From NCBI GenBank assembly GCA_958402075.1, contig CATXSD010000003.1:12334-76333 (forward strand): a stretch of 64,000 nucleotides of DNA, read 5' to 3'. Source of the stretch: Mediterranea massiliensis. GTDB taxonomy: Bacteria; Bacteroidota; Bacteroidia; Bacteroidales; Bacteroidaceae. The position numbers and the translations under genes are program-made. Below, piece by piece: positions 26,015-33,662 of the stretch; position 1 is the stretch's first letter, and each line of letters begins with the position of its first letter. The notes beneath the pieces were generated by a model. It searched no databases. It was not told the origin of the DNA and saw nothing but the letters and a program-made list of their open reading frames with translations.

Positions 26015-26358
26015 TGAAAGGAATCTTGTTTACAGTGCTTGTGACCATAGCAGTTGCGTCGTGTACTACAACGCAGCCCTTATACTCATGGTATGACTAT
26101 GAGAATGTTACATACCAATACAGCAAGAAACGCACGGACGAGCTGAAGGTCAAGTTGCTTGAACAATATCAGAAGTTGATAGAAAAGCAACAAGGTATAC
26201 GTGGAGTTGTTCCTCCTGGGCTGTATGCCGAATATGGCTATCTGCTCTATCGGACAGGCAAGCAGAAAGAGGGATTGGGCTTTCTTAAAGAGGAAATCAA
26301 ACTTTATCCTGAGTCGGAAAAATATATCTCACGTATCATCAAACAGCTTGAAAAATGA
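26011..26358 (+). CDS. DUF4810 lipoprotein
   Basis: 115 aa; lipobox VASC with Cys18. The rest is helical, with a WYDYENVTYQY segment and a TPR-like VPPGLYAEYGYLLYRTGKQKEGLGFLKEEIKLYPES, which fits DUF4810. In Neisseria and other Proteobacteria DUF4810 genes sit between a CsgG-like gene and a DUF799 gene, as here. Start overlaps the previous stop; ATG at 26014 is an alternative. Confidence 0.8.
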   Translation: MMKGILFTVLVTIAVASCTTTQPLYSWYDYENVTYQYSKKRTDELKVKLLEQYQKLIEKQQGIRGVVPPGLYAEYGYLLYRTGKQKEGLGFLKEEIKLYPESEKYISRIIKQLEK

Positions 26359-27026
26359 AAAAAATAATTGCTTTGATTGTTGTTGTCATTTCATTGGTAT
26401 CCTGTTCCACCCCTAAGACATTGGGCGAACAGTATCCGGGTATGTATGAAGAAAAGCCATTGACCATTGCCATCATGCCTCCTATCAATCAGACGACCCA
26501 CGTTGAGGCGAAAGACTATTTCTATACCACGATGTATCTTCCTCTTTGCGAGAAGGGATATTATGTGTACTCTCCATATCTCACCATGGAAATGTTCCAG
26601 CAGGAAAGTGCCTATGATGCAGAGCTGTTCCTTGAGGGTGATTTGACTCCTTTCAGAAATGTTTTGGGAGCCGATGCAGCTATGTTTACTATTATCAAGG
26701 ATTGGCGAAGAAACAACATCGGGGGGATGCTGACGGTTCGGGTTGAATATATTCTTCGTTCCACCAAAAGTGGCCGGACCCTTTATAACAGGGAAGGTGA
26801 GATCAAGGTCGATACCAGTGTAAACAGTGGTGGTAGTGGTCTTGCCGTACTGGTTGACGTGATTGCAACAGCTGTCAATACGGCTATGACGGACAAGGTG
26901 ATTGCCGGAAGAAAGTGTACAGCCTTTGTCTTATCTGATATGCCGTCAGGGAAATATTCAAATCTATATGAAAAAGATGCGGCTAACCCCGCTGGCAGTA
27001 AATTTGTAAAAGCTACGGTCAGGTGA
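26355..27026 (+). CDS. DUF799 (GNA1162-like) lipoprotein
   Basis: 223 aa; lipobox SLVSC with Cys17. The body matches the GNA1162/DUF799 family: LTIAIMPPINQTTHVEAKDYFYTT, LGADAAMFTIIKDW, and a C-terminal helix region. The solved Neisseria homologue resembles TolB-like envelope components. The role is unknown; with CsgG and DUF4810 it probably forms one envelope complex. Last gene of the coupled cluster, followed by a 22-bp repeat array. Confidence 0.82.
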   Translation: MKKIIALIVVVISLVSCSTPKTLGEQYPGMYEEKPLTIAIMPPINQTTHVEAKDYFYTTMYLPLCEKGYYVYSPYLTMEMFQQESAYDAELFLEGDLTPFRNVLGADAAMFTIIKDWRRNNIGGMLTVRVEYILRSTKSGRTLYNREGEIKVDTSVNSGGSGLAVLVDVIATAVNTAMTDKVIAGRKCTAFVLSDMPSGKYSNLYEKDAANPAGSKFVKATVR

Positions 27027-27038
27027 GGATAAGCCAAT

Positions 27039-27126
27039 GGTTTAAGCTGGGCAATGCATCGCTTTAGGCTGGACAAACGGTTGCTTTAAGCTGGGTAAAG
27101 TAGCCGTTTAAGCTGGGCAGACCGTT
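27039..27126. repeat. 22-bp tandem repeat array, four units
   Basis: Units begin at 27039, 27061, 27083 and 27105 with an exact 22-base period. The common core is TTTAAGCTGGGCAAA with variation around it (for example GCTTTAGGCTGGACAAACGG). An inverted partial unit (TTCCCAGCTTAAAA) follows at 27131-27144. The same unit family forms five copies at 62309-62418. The array starts 13 bases after the DUF799 stop. Confidence 0.85.
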
Positions 27127-27153
27127 TGTTTTCCCAGCTTAAAAGTTTGCTTT

Positions 27154-27211
27154 AACCCAAATCGGTCATTAGAGATGAAGGTAATATCATCTCTAATGAC
27201 CGATTTGGGTT
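27154..27211. repeat. Perfect 25-bp inverted repeat
   Basis: 27154-27178 and 27187-27211 are exact reverse complements (core CCCAAATCGGTCATTAGAG) around an 8-base loop. It closes the region after the CsgG cluster and touches the end of the broken HAD gene. It may act as a terminator for both sides, but there is no strong T-run. Confidence 0.85.
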
Positions 27212-27327
27212 TAACTTCTCCAACAACACAGAAAAGGACAGGCTTTGTCAATACCCATTGGTAACGGCTTCGAGTTGGTCAGGGTGCCGTCCAGATCAAG
27301 GGCGAGCAGGCGGTATTTTTGTGTCAT
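27211..27327 (-). pseudogene. 5' fragment of a Cof-type HAD hydrolase
   Basis: From an ATG at 27327 the minus strand encodes MTQKYRLLALDLDGTLTNSK, the typical start of Cof-like HAD phosphatases with the nucleophile motif DLDGT. After about 20 codons it runs into unrelated sequence and stops at 27211 (38 codons). The remaining ~240 codons expected for the family are absent from the window. It lies 22 bases after the CobW gene, so the ancestral order was probably cobW-HAD, and the loss coincides with the edge of the A/T-rich CsgG segment. Confidence 0.75.
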
Positions 27328-27348
27328 CTTGTCTTGTTGGAAATTGAT

Positions 27349-28587
27349 TTATTCCAGACATTCGTCCAAATCGTGTGCCAATTGCTCTTTGTCGAGGTGT
27401 TGCCCGATGAATACAATTTTCTGCATGCGGTCACCGTATTTTTCGTCCCAGTCGCGTAAGAGACCCGGTTCCTGTTTCATGAGCTCGATAAGGTCTTCTT
27501 CGGGAGCGGTGGCATACCACTGTCCTGCTTCAGTCAACTGCTTTTGTACGCCGGCTTGTTCGAACAGGTAGGACATGTCGCGGTTATGGCTGAAGTAGCA
27601 TACTCCTTTGGCACGGATGACGTTGCGCGGCCAGCGTGTAGCGATGAACCGGTCAAACTTATGGATGTCGAAGGCCGGACGACGGTAATACACGAAAGTA
27701 CCGATGCCGTATTCCTCCACTTCACCGCCTTCATGGTCGTGATGATGATGGTGATGGCCTTCCCCCTCTTCGTGGTGATGGTCTTCGTGATGCTCTTCGT
27801 GTTCGTGGTGATGGCTGCCGTGTGCATGCGCTTCACGCTCTTCTTCTTCGGTTGCGGCCCGTTCGATTTCGCGAATCCATCCGGCCGAGGTTGCCGCCCG
27901 TTCGAAATTGAACAGATGGGTGTCCAGCAATTTGTCCAAATCGACATCCGCATAGTTGCATTCGATTATTTCGGCTGACGGTTGCAGGGTGCGGATGATT
28001 TTCTTGATACGTCCCAGCTCTTCTGGAGCCACCTCAGCCGCTTTGTTCAGCAGAATGATGTTGCAGAATTCGATTTGCTGGACAATGAGGTTTTCAATGT
28101 CTTCTTCGTCCAAACCTTTGCGGGTCAGATTGTCGCCACAGGCGAACTCGCTTTGCAACCTCAGGGCATCGACGACGCTGACGATGCAATCCAGCCGGCA
28201 GATGCCGTAACGGGTGTATGCTTCGCCCAGTCGGGGAATGGAGCAAAGGGTTTGTGCGATGGGTTCGGGCTCGCAGATGCCGCTGGCTTCGATGACGATG
28301 TAGTCGAACCGCTCCAGCTTCATCAGTTCGTATACTTGCTCGATGAGGTCGGCTTTCAGGGTGCAGCAGATGCAACCGTTCTGCAAAGCCACTAAACTGT
28401 CGTCTTTCTTGCCTACCACACCGCCTTTCTGGATGAGGGCGGCATCAATGTTTACTTCGCCGATATCATTGACGATGACTGCAAAGCGGATACCACGTTT
28501 GTTGGCCAGAATACGGTTGACTAAAGTCGTTTTGCCACTGCCCAGATAGCCGGTGAGCAGCAGTATGGGAATTTCTTTCTGTTTCAT
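27349..28587 (-). CDS. CobW/ZNG1-type G3E GTPase metallochaperone
   Basis: 412 aa. Walker A GYLGSGKTTLVN (residues 13-24), metal-binding GCICCTL with Cys72/74/75, IVIEASGICEPEPI, and NKAAEV as the guanine site. Residues ~252-290 are a His/Glu-rich loop (HHHEHEEHHEDHHHEEGEG part), then the CobW_C domain. Members deliver Zn or other metals to client proteins; the His loop suggests zinc or nickel buffering. Client unknown. Own promoter box at 28619-28626. Confidence 0.93.
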   Translation of the reverse strand: MKQKEIPILLLTGYLGSGKTTLVNRILANKRGIRFAVIVNDIGEVNIDAALIQKGGVVGKKDDSLVALQNGCICCTLKADLIEQVYELMKLERFDYIVIEASGICEPEPIAQTLCSIPRLGEAYTRYGICRLDCIVSVVDALRLQSEFACGDNLTRKGLDEEDIENLIVQQIEFCNIILLNKAAEVAPEELGRIKKIIRTLQPSAEIIECNYADVDLDKLLDTHLFNFERAATSAGWIREIERAATEEEEREAHAHGSHHHEHEEHHEDHHHEEGEGHHHHHHDHEGGEVEEYGIGTFVYYRRPAFDIHKFDRFIATRWPRNVIRAKGVCYFSHNRDMSYLFEQAGVQKQLTEAGQWYATAPEEDLIELMKQEPGLLRDWDEKYGDRMQKIVFIGQHLDKEQLAHDLDECLE

Positions 28588-28618
28588 GATTGTAGGATAT
28601 GCTTTCTGTTTGCGGGTG

Positions 28619-28626
28619 CAAAATTA
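28619..28626 (-). promoter_or_regulatory. -7 box for the CobW gene
   Basis: The minus strand reads TAATTTTG, an exact consensus match, 31 bases before the ATG at 28587, in the gap after the hybrid sensor gene. Confidence 0.5.
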
Positions 28627-28642
28627 CATTTTTTTTGTTACA

Positions 28643-31396
28643 TTATGCATCTCCTTTTTTCCGTTTCAAAAATTCGGTGGGACTTTCACCGAAGTAGTCC
28701 TTGTAGCATTTGGTGAAGTAGGAGGGAGAACTGAAACCCACTTCATACGTGATTTCGGCCACTGTCTTGTCGGTAGAGGCCAGCAATGAGGAAGCCCGTT
28801 TGAGGCGGGCGATGCGTAACAGTTCATTGGGCGCATAGCCGCAGAGGGCCTTGCTCTTCCGGTAGAGTTGTACTCGGCTCAAGCCGATTTGTTCGCCCAG
28901 CTCTTCCACGCTGAGATTGGGGTCGGACAGACGTTGGTCGATGAGCTGGCGCAGTTTTTCCAGAAACCCTTTGTCTACATCGCTTACGGAGGCCTTCTGG
29001 AGCGGAGCGTTACTGCCGTCTGCAAAGACCTGTTGCAGGCGGTGGCGGTTGTCGATGAGGTTACGCAGGCGTACGGTCAGCAGGCGGGCGCTGAAAGGTT
29101 TGGATATGTAGGAATCGGCACCGCATTCATAGCCCTTTATCTTCTGTTCGTCTACTGCATAGGCGGTGAGCATCATGACGGGGATGTGTGAGGTCTGCAA
29201 TTCCGATTTCAGCCGGCGGCAGCATTCCATACCGTCCATAACGGGCATCATGACGTCACAGATGATGACGTCGGGTACATACTTCATGGCCATGCGGATA
29301 CCTTCCTGTCCATTGGCGGCTTCTATGATATTGTATTCGTCCTGAAGTACGGAGCGAACATAGTCGCGGATATCCTGGTTGTCGTCTATCACGAGGACGG
29401 TTTCTTTGTCTTCGGGAGAGGTCGCGCTGTCGGTCGTGTGCAGGGTTTCCTGGTCGGCAGCCAGGACGGCGCCTTCTTTCAGGTTGGCCAGTGCTGCACT
29501 TCGGGTGGTGTCGGGGTCGAGTGCGCCTTTCTGGCAGGCTGGCATTTCGATGGTGAAGCAGGTTCCTTGTCCTTCGGTGGTATCTACATGAATTGTGCCG
29601 TGGTGCATTTCCACGAATGCCTTTACCAGAGCCAGACCGATGCCGGAGCCTGCATGGTGAACATCTATCTGGTAGAAGCTGTCGAAAATGTGTTGCACGT
29701 GTTCGGCTGGCATGCCTACACCGGTGTCGGTTACTTGCAGGCGAACAGAGGGCTCACCGTCTTTATTGAATAGAGACAGGCTGACACTGATGCTGCCGTT
29801 TTCGGGGGTGAACTTGAAGGCATTGGAGAGCAAGTTGTAGAGAATGCGTTCCAGTTTCTCGGCATCGGCTGTTACGGTGTAGTCAGCCTGTTCGTCGGCC
29901 GCGATGCGGAAGTGGATGTGTTTGCGGAAAGACAGCGTGCGGAACGCATCGGTCCATTCCAGCAGGGAGGTACGCAGGTCGAACCGGCTGAGGCGTAGCT
30001 GAAGCTTCCCGTCTTCGAACTTGCGGAAATCGAGAATCTGGTTGACCAGGCGGAGCAGTACGGTGACATTTTTGTGGATGATGTTGAGCAGAAATCGTTC
30101 GTGCTCGTTCAGGTTGTGGCTTTGTTGGAGTTGTTCTACCGGGTCGGCAATGAGGGTAAGCGGGGTACGGAAGTCGTGCGACACATTGGTAAAGAAAGAC
30201 AGCTTGGCATGCGTGGCATCTTCCAATTGTCTGGACAGCATGATAAGCTGGTCGCGCTGCTCTTCCAGTTGCTGCTTTTGTTTGGAAAGCTCGGCGTTCA
30301 GTCGGTTTTTGGTCCAAAAGGCACGTACAACGAAGACCAATAATACCCCTACCAGCAGCAGGATGACAATACAGGCATAGAGAAACATGCGTTGGGCGGA
30401 ATATCGGAGAAGAAAAGCGTCCAGCTGTTTGTCGAGCTTTTCAATTTTTTCGTCAAGGGTGGTGATGTGCGTCGTCTGCATCTGCATGATACGCGCATTT
30501 TGCCGGTTCACCAAAGCGGTAGAGAGAAGGGTTTCGCGTGGATAGTTTCTTCCTTCCAGGATGTCCATGGCCACTTGCATGACGCGGTCGCCTCCCGTAG
30601 GATAGATAAAGGTGGCATCGAGTGTGCCGTCGGTAACCATTTCCACTCCCATTTCTTTCCCAGCCAGGGCATCTACACCGACGAAGAGCATGTCTTTGTC
30701 GCGTCCTTTCTGTATCGCGGCATCGTGTGCCCCCGACGCCATGCGGTCGTTGTGGGCAAAGACAAGATCGATGTGCGGTTGTTGGGTGAGGATGGAGTCA
30801 AAAGCATGTCGGGCGGATTGTCTGAACCATCCGGCATCTGCTTGGGCTATAATATGAATGTCGGGAGCGTCAGCCAGCGCGTCCATCAGTCCGCGGTGGC
30901 GGTCCCGTGCCGGAGTGGAACCCTTCAGTCCCGTCAGTTCAACGATGTTGCCTTCACCTCGCAGGCGGCTGGTAATGTAGATACCTATTTGGCGTCCCAT
31001 TTCATAGTTGTCGGCACCGATATAGGCTGTATAGTGTTCCGAGTTGATTTTGCGGTCTACCAGTACGATCGGAATCCCTTGGCTATAGGCTTTTTCCACG
31101 ATGGGAGTGATGGCTTCGGCTTCGTTGGGAGCTACGACTATCAAGTCGACTTTTTTGTGGATGAAGTATTCGATGTCGGCGATCTGACGCTGGTTGTTAT
31201 CTCCAGCCGAGCGGATTTCCACTTCTACTCCCGGATAGAACAGGGCTTCCCGGAGAATTTCCTTGTTCATCTGGTTGCGCCATTCGTCGTCGCTGCATTG
31301 CGACACGCCGATGATGTAACGGGTCTCTTTCTGTTCGCAGGAAGTAAGGAACAGGCAAAGGATGAGTAGGTTAATCAGACAATATAAGTGTTTCAT
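28643..31396 (-). CDS. Hybrid two-component regulator with periplasmic sugar-binding sensor (fructose type)
   Basis: 917 aa. Signal-like N-terminus with a Cys at residue 20, then a periplasmic-binding-protein type sensor ~28-300 (IIGVSQCSDDEWRNQM, DLIVVAPNEAEAITP, VDRKINSEHYTAYIGADN). One membrane helix follows (LYACIVILLLVGVLLVFVV). Then a histidine kinase with FFTNVSHDFRTPLTL, ATPase boxes, a receiver with DVMMPVMDG, and a C-terminal AraC HTH (LSVEELGEQIGLSRVQLYRK). This layout is that of Bacteroides sensors whose binding-protein domain senses free fructose and activates fructan genes; ligand here is inferred. It lies at the downstream end of the utilisation locus with its own promoter. Confidence 0.93.
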   Translation of the reverse strand: MKHLYCLINLLILCLFLTSCEQKETRYIIGVSQCSDDEWRNQMNKEILREALFYPGVEVEIRSAGDNNQRQIADIEYFIHKKVDLIVVAPNEAEAITPIVEKAYSQGIPIVLVDRKINSEHYTAYIGADNYEMGRQIGIYITSRLRGEGNIVELTGLKGSTPARDRHRGLMDALADAPDIHIIAQADAGWFRQSARHAFDSILTQQPHIDLVFAHNDRMASGAHDAAIQKGRDKDMLFVGVDALAGKEMGVEMVTDGTLDATFIYPTGGDRVMQVAMDILEGRNYPRETLLSTALVNRQNARIMQMQTTHITTLDEKIEKLDKQLDAFLLRYSAQRMFLYACIVILLLVGVLLVFVVRAFWTKNRLNAELSKQKQQLEEQRDQLIMLSRQLEDATHAKLSFFTNVSHDFRTPLTLIADPVEQLQQSHNLNEHERFLLNIIHKNVTVLLRLVNQILDFRKFEDGKLQLRLSRFDLRTSLLEWTDAFRTLSFRKHIHFRIAADEQADYTVTADAEKLERILYNLLSNAFKFTPENGSISVSLSLFNKDGEPSVRLQVTDTGVGMPAEHVQHIFDSFYQIDVHHAGSGIGLALVKAFVEMHHGTIHVDTTEGQGTCFTIEMPACQKGALDPDTTRSAALANLKEGAVLAADQETLHTTDSATSPEDKETVLVIDDNQDIRDYVRSVLQDEYNIIEAANGQEGIRMAMKYVPDVIICDVMMPVMDGMECCRRLKSELQTSHIPVMMLTAYAVDEQKIKGYECGADSYISKPFSARLLTVRLRNLIDNRHRLQQVFADGSNAPLQKASVSDVDKGFLEKLRQLIDQRLSDPNLSVEELGEQIGLSRVQLYRKSKALCGYAPNELLRIARLKRASSLLASTDKTVAEITYEVGFSSPSYFTKCYKDYFGESPTEFLKRKKGDA

Positions 31397-31424
31397 GGAA
31401 TTCCCTTCTTGTGGTTAGAATGCA

Positions 31425-31432
31425 CAAAGATA
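31425..31432 (-). promoter_or_regulatory. -7 box for the hybrid sensor gene
   Basis: The minus strand reads TATCTTTG, an exact consensus match, 28 bases before the ATG. It lies between inverted 12-mers TTTCATGGAATT (31391-31402) and AATTCCATGAAA (31437-31448). Confidence 0.5.
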
Positions 31433-31457
31433 GGAAAATTCCATGAAACTTGTATGG

Positions 31458-32351
31458 TTAGGCCAGTCTTTCCGTCAAAGACTTGGGCAATACGGGCATG
31501 GCACCCTGCTGCGTGCAGACGAAGGCCGAGGTGTCGACGGCCAGTCTGTGAGCCTCACCTACGGAGCGGCCGCTAAGGATGGCGGCAGTGAAGGCGGCAG
31601 TAAACGAGTCGCCTGCACCTACGGTGTCGGCTACCTGTACCTTGGGAGTCTCGACGAACGAGATGTTGCCCGGCGTAAAGACGTAGCTGCCGTTGACGCC
31701 ACAGGTCAGGATGAGCATCTTCAGGTTGTACTTGGCCAGCAGAATCCAGCACTTGTCCTGGAGGTCGATGCCGGGATAACCAAACATGCGGCTGACTGTA
31801 ACCAGCTCCTCATCGTTTATTTTCAATACATTACAGCGTCGGAACGAGTCGCAAAGGATTTCTTTGGTGTAGAAGCTCTGGCGCAGGTTGATGTCGAAGA
31901 TGCGGAGTGTATCGGTATCGTCGGACATGGCATCGAGGAAACGGTGAATGGTCTGACGCGACACGATGCTGCGCTGTGCCAGCGAGCCGAAGCAGACGGC
32001 ACCCGTCTGGTGGGCCAGTCCTTCAAGGGCTTGTGTGTAGGGAATGTTATCCCACGCCACGCCTTCCTTGATGTCATAGCAGGGTACGCCTTCAGCATCC
32101 AGTTCCACTTGTACCGTACCGGTGGGGTAGGGTACCGTTTCTATCAGTCCGTACAGCTCTTTCTGACGGAAGTTTTCCAGTATCTCAGCTCCCAGTTTAT
32201 CCTGGCCAACAGCGCTTACGACACGGCTTTCCAGTCCGAATTGTGATACATGGTATGCAAAGTTGGCGGGTGCTCCACCCAGTTTCTTTCCTTCGGGCAG
32301 CACGTCCCACAGTGCTTCGCCCATTCCGACTACGATTGGATGATTATTCAT
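31458..32351 (-). CDS. PfkB-family fructokinase
   Basis: 297 aa from the ATG at 32351 (MNNHPIVVGMGEALWDVLP); the frame to 32429 adds an unlikely leader. PfkB signatures: GGAPANFAYHVSQFG, FDINLRQSFY, KINDEELVTV, and DTVGAGDSFTAAF with the catalytic Asp. Predicted to phosphorylate fructose released by the GH32 enzyme. It follows the MFS porter by 99 bases in the same direction, as in fructan loci. Confidence 0.92.
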   Translation of the reverse strand: MNNHPIVVGMGEALWDVLPEGKKLGGAPANFAYHVSQFGLESRVVSAVGQDKLGAEILENFRQKELYGLIETVPYPTGTVQVELDAEGVPCYDIKEGVAWDNIPYTQALEGLAHQTGAVCFGSLAQRSIVSRQTIHRFLDAMSDDTDTLRIFDINLRQSFYTKEILCDSFRRCNVLKINDEELVTVSRMFGYPGIDLQDKCWILLAKYNLKMLILTCGVNGSYVFTPGNISFVETPKVQVADTVGAGDSFTAAFTAAILSGRSVGEAHRLAVDTSAFVCTQQGAMPVLPKSLTERLA

Positions 32352-32450
32352 GGTTGTTGTTGTTTTGATAGTACACGAGTTGACAAAGCGGCAGCTTGTA
32401 AGGGCTGTCCCCCTTGTGTTCTCGTTCACTTGGTTTCTTGTTTACTAAAA

Positions 32451-33617
32451 TCAGGCTTTTCTCAGTTTCAACGTATAGACTATCAGGTAAAGCACTCCGA
32501 TGGTCATGACAGCTACGGCACCGCTTTGGCCAATGGCATCACTGGCTACACCCATCAGTAACGGGAATACCGTGCCGCCGAAAAGACCCATGATCATCAG
32601 GCCCGAAACTTCGTTCTTTTTATTGGGAACGGCAGTCAGCGCCTGTGCAAAGATGATGGGGAAGACGTTGGAGTTACCGAAGCCGATAAGGGCGATGCAT
32701 ACGTAGATGATGTAGTGGGCATCGGATACCAGCAGTCCGACCATGGCTATCAGCATGCAGACCACGCTGATACCCAGGAAGCGTCGTGCCGAAAGGTGCT
32801 GCAGGATGAACGTGCCCAACAGACAGCCAGCCGTACGGAAGATGAAATAGAGGCTGGTGGCAAAGCCGGCTTCTTCGAGGGTCAGGCCTACGCGTTCCAT
32901 CAGCAGCTTGGGAGCGGTGGTATTGGTGCCAACGTCAATGCCCACGTGGCAGACAATGCCGATGAAGCACAGCAGGATAAAAGGCTGGCCCAGCAGGCGC
33001 AGGCAGTCGGCAAAACTGGAAGCCTTGTCTGGCTTTTCTTCTTCAATCGGTGTGGACGAGAGCCACAGGACCGCGATGACGGCCACTACCATATAGATGG
33101 GGAAAAGTACACGCCAGCCCAATCCAAAGGTTGGTATGGCTTGAGTGGCCCCCCACATGGCGATATAAGGGGCCAGGAACGAGGCAATGGCCTTTACAAA
33201 CTGTCCGAAGGTGAGTGAGCTGGCCAGGCGGTCACCCGAAATGATGTTGCTCAGCAATGGATTGAGCGAGGTCTGCATCAAAGCGTTGCCAATGCCCAGC
33301 AGCGAGAAGGAGCAGAGCATCAGGCCGTAGCCATCACCGAAAAGAGGGAGCAGCAGCGATACGGCGGTCACAATCAGACTGAGCAGCACGGTGCGCTTGC
33401 GCCCGATGCGGTTCATCAGCATGCCCGTAGGCACGGAGAAGATGAGGAACCAGAAGAACACGAGCGACGGGAAAATATTGGCTTGGGAGTCGTTCAGTCC
33501 CAAATCAGCCTTTACATAATTGGAGGCAATACCCACCAGGTCTACAAAGCCCATGGCGAAGAAGCAGAGCATGACGGGTATCAGCCTTCCGTATTTCATT
33601 TGTTGTTTAGCAATCAT
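32451..33617 (-). CDS. MFS sugar porter (FucP/GlcP-like)
   Basis: 388 aa, about twelve hydrophobic helices. The MFS loop motif appears as MNRIGRKRTVLLS between helices 2 and 3. Other segments (FFAMGFVDLVGIASNYVKADLGL, GFGNSNVFPIIFAQAL) fit the inner-membrane sugar:H+ symporters used by Bacteroides to take up monosaccharides. Substrate inferred as fructose (or galactose) from the neighbours: GH36 upstream, fructokinase downstream. Confidence 0.9.
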   Translation of the reverse strand: MIAKQQMKYGRLIPVMLCFFAMGFVDLVGIASNYVKADLGLNDSQANIFPSLVFFWFLIFSVPTGMLMNRIGRKRTVLLSLIVTAVSLLLPLFGDGYGLMLCSFSLLGIGNALMQTSLNPLLSNIISGDRLASSLTFGQFVKAIASFLAPYIAMWGATQAIPTFGLGWRVLFPIYMVVAVIAVLWLSSTPIEEEKPDKASSFADCLRLLGQPFILLCFIGIVCHVGIDVGTNTTAPKLLMERVGLTLEEAGFATSLYFIFRTAGCLLGTFILQHLSARRFLGISVVCMLIAMVGLLVSDAHYIIYVCIALIGFGNSNVFPIIFAQALTAVPNKKNEVSGLMIMGLFGGTVFPLLMGVASDAIGQSGAVAVMTIGVLYLIVYTLKLRKA

Positions 33618-33662
33618 TTTTGATAGAAGTTTAAGTGGTTTGAAAAGATTATAGACGAATAC

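Noticed and set aside
24756..27026. Complete curli operon
   Set aside because: No CsgA, CsgB, CsgE or CsgF-like gene is present; the partners are DUF4810 and DUF799 lipoproteins.
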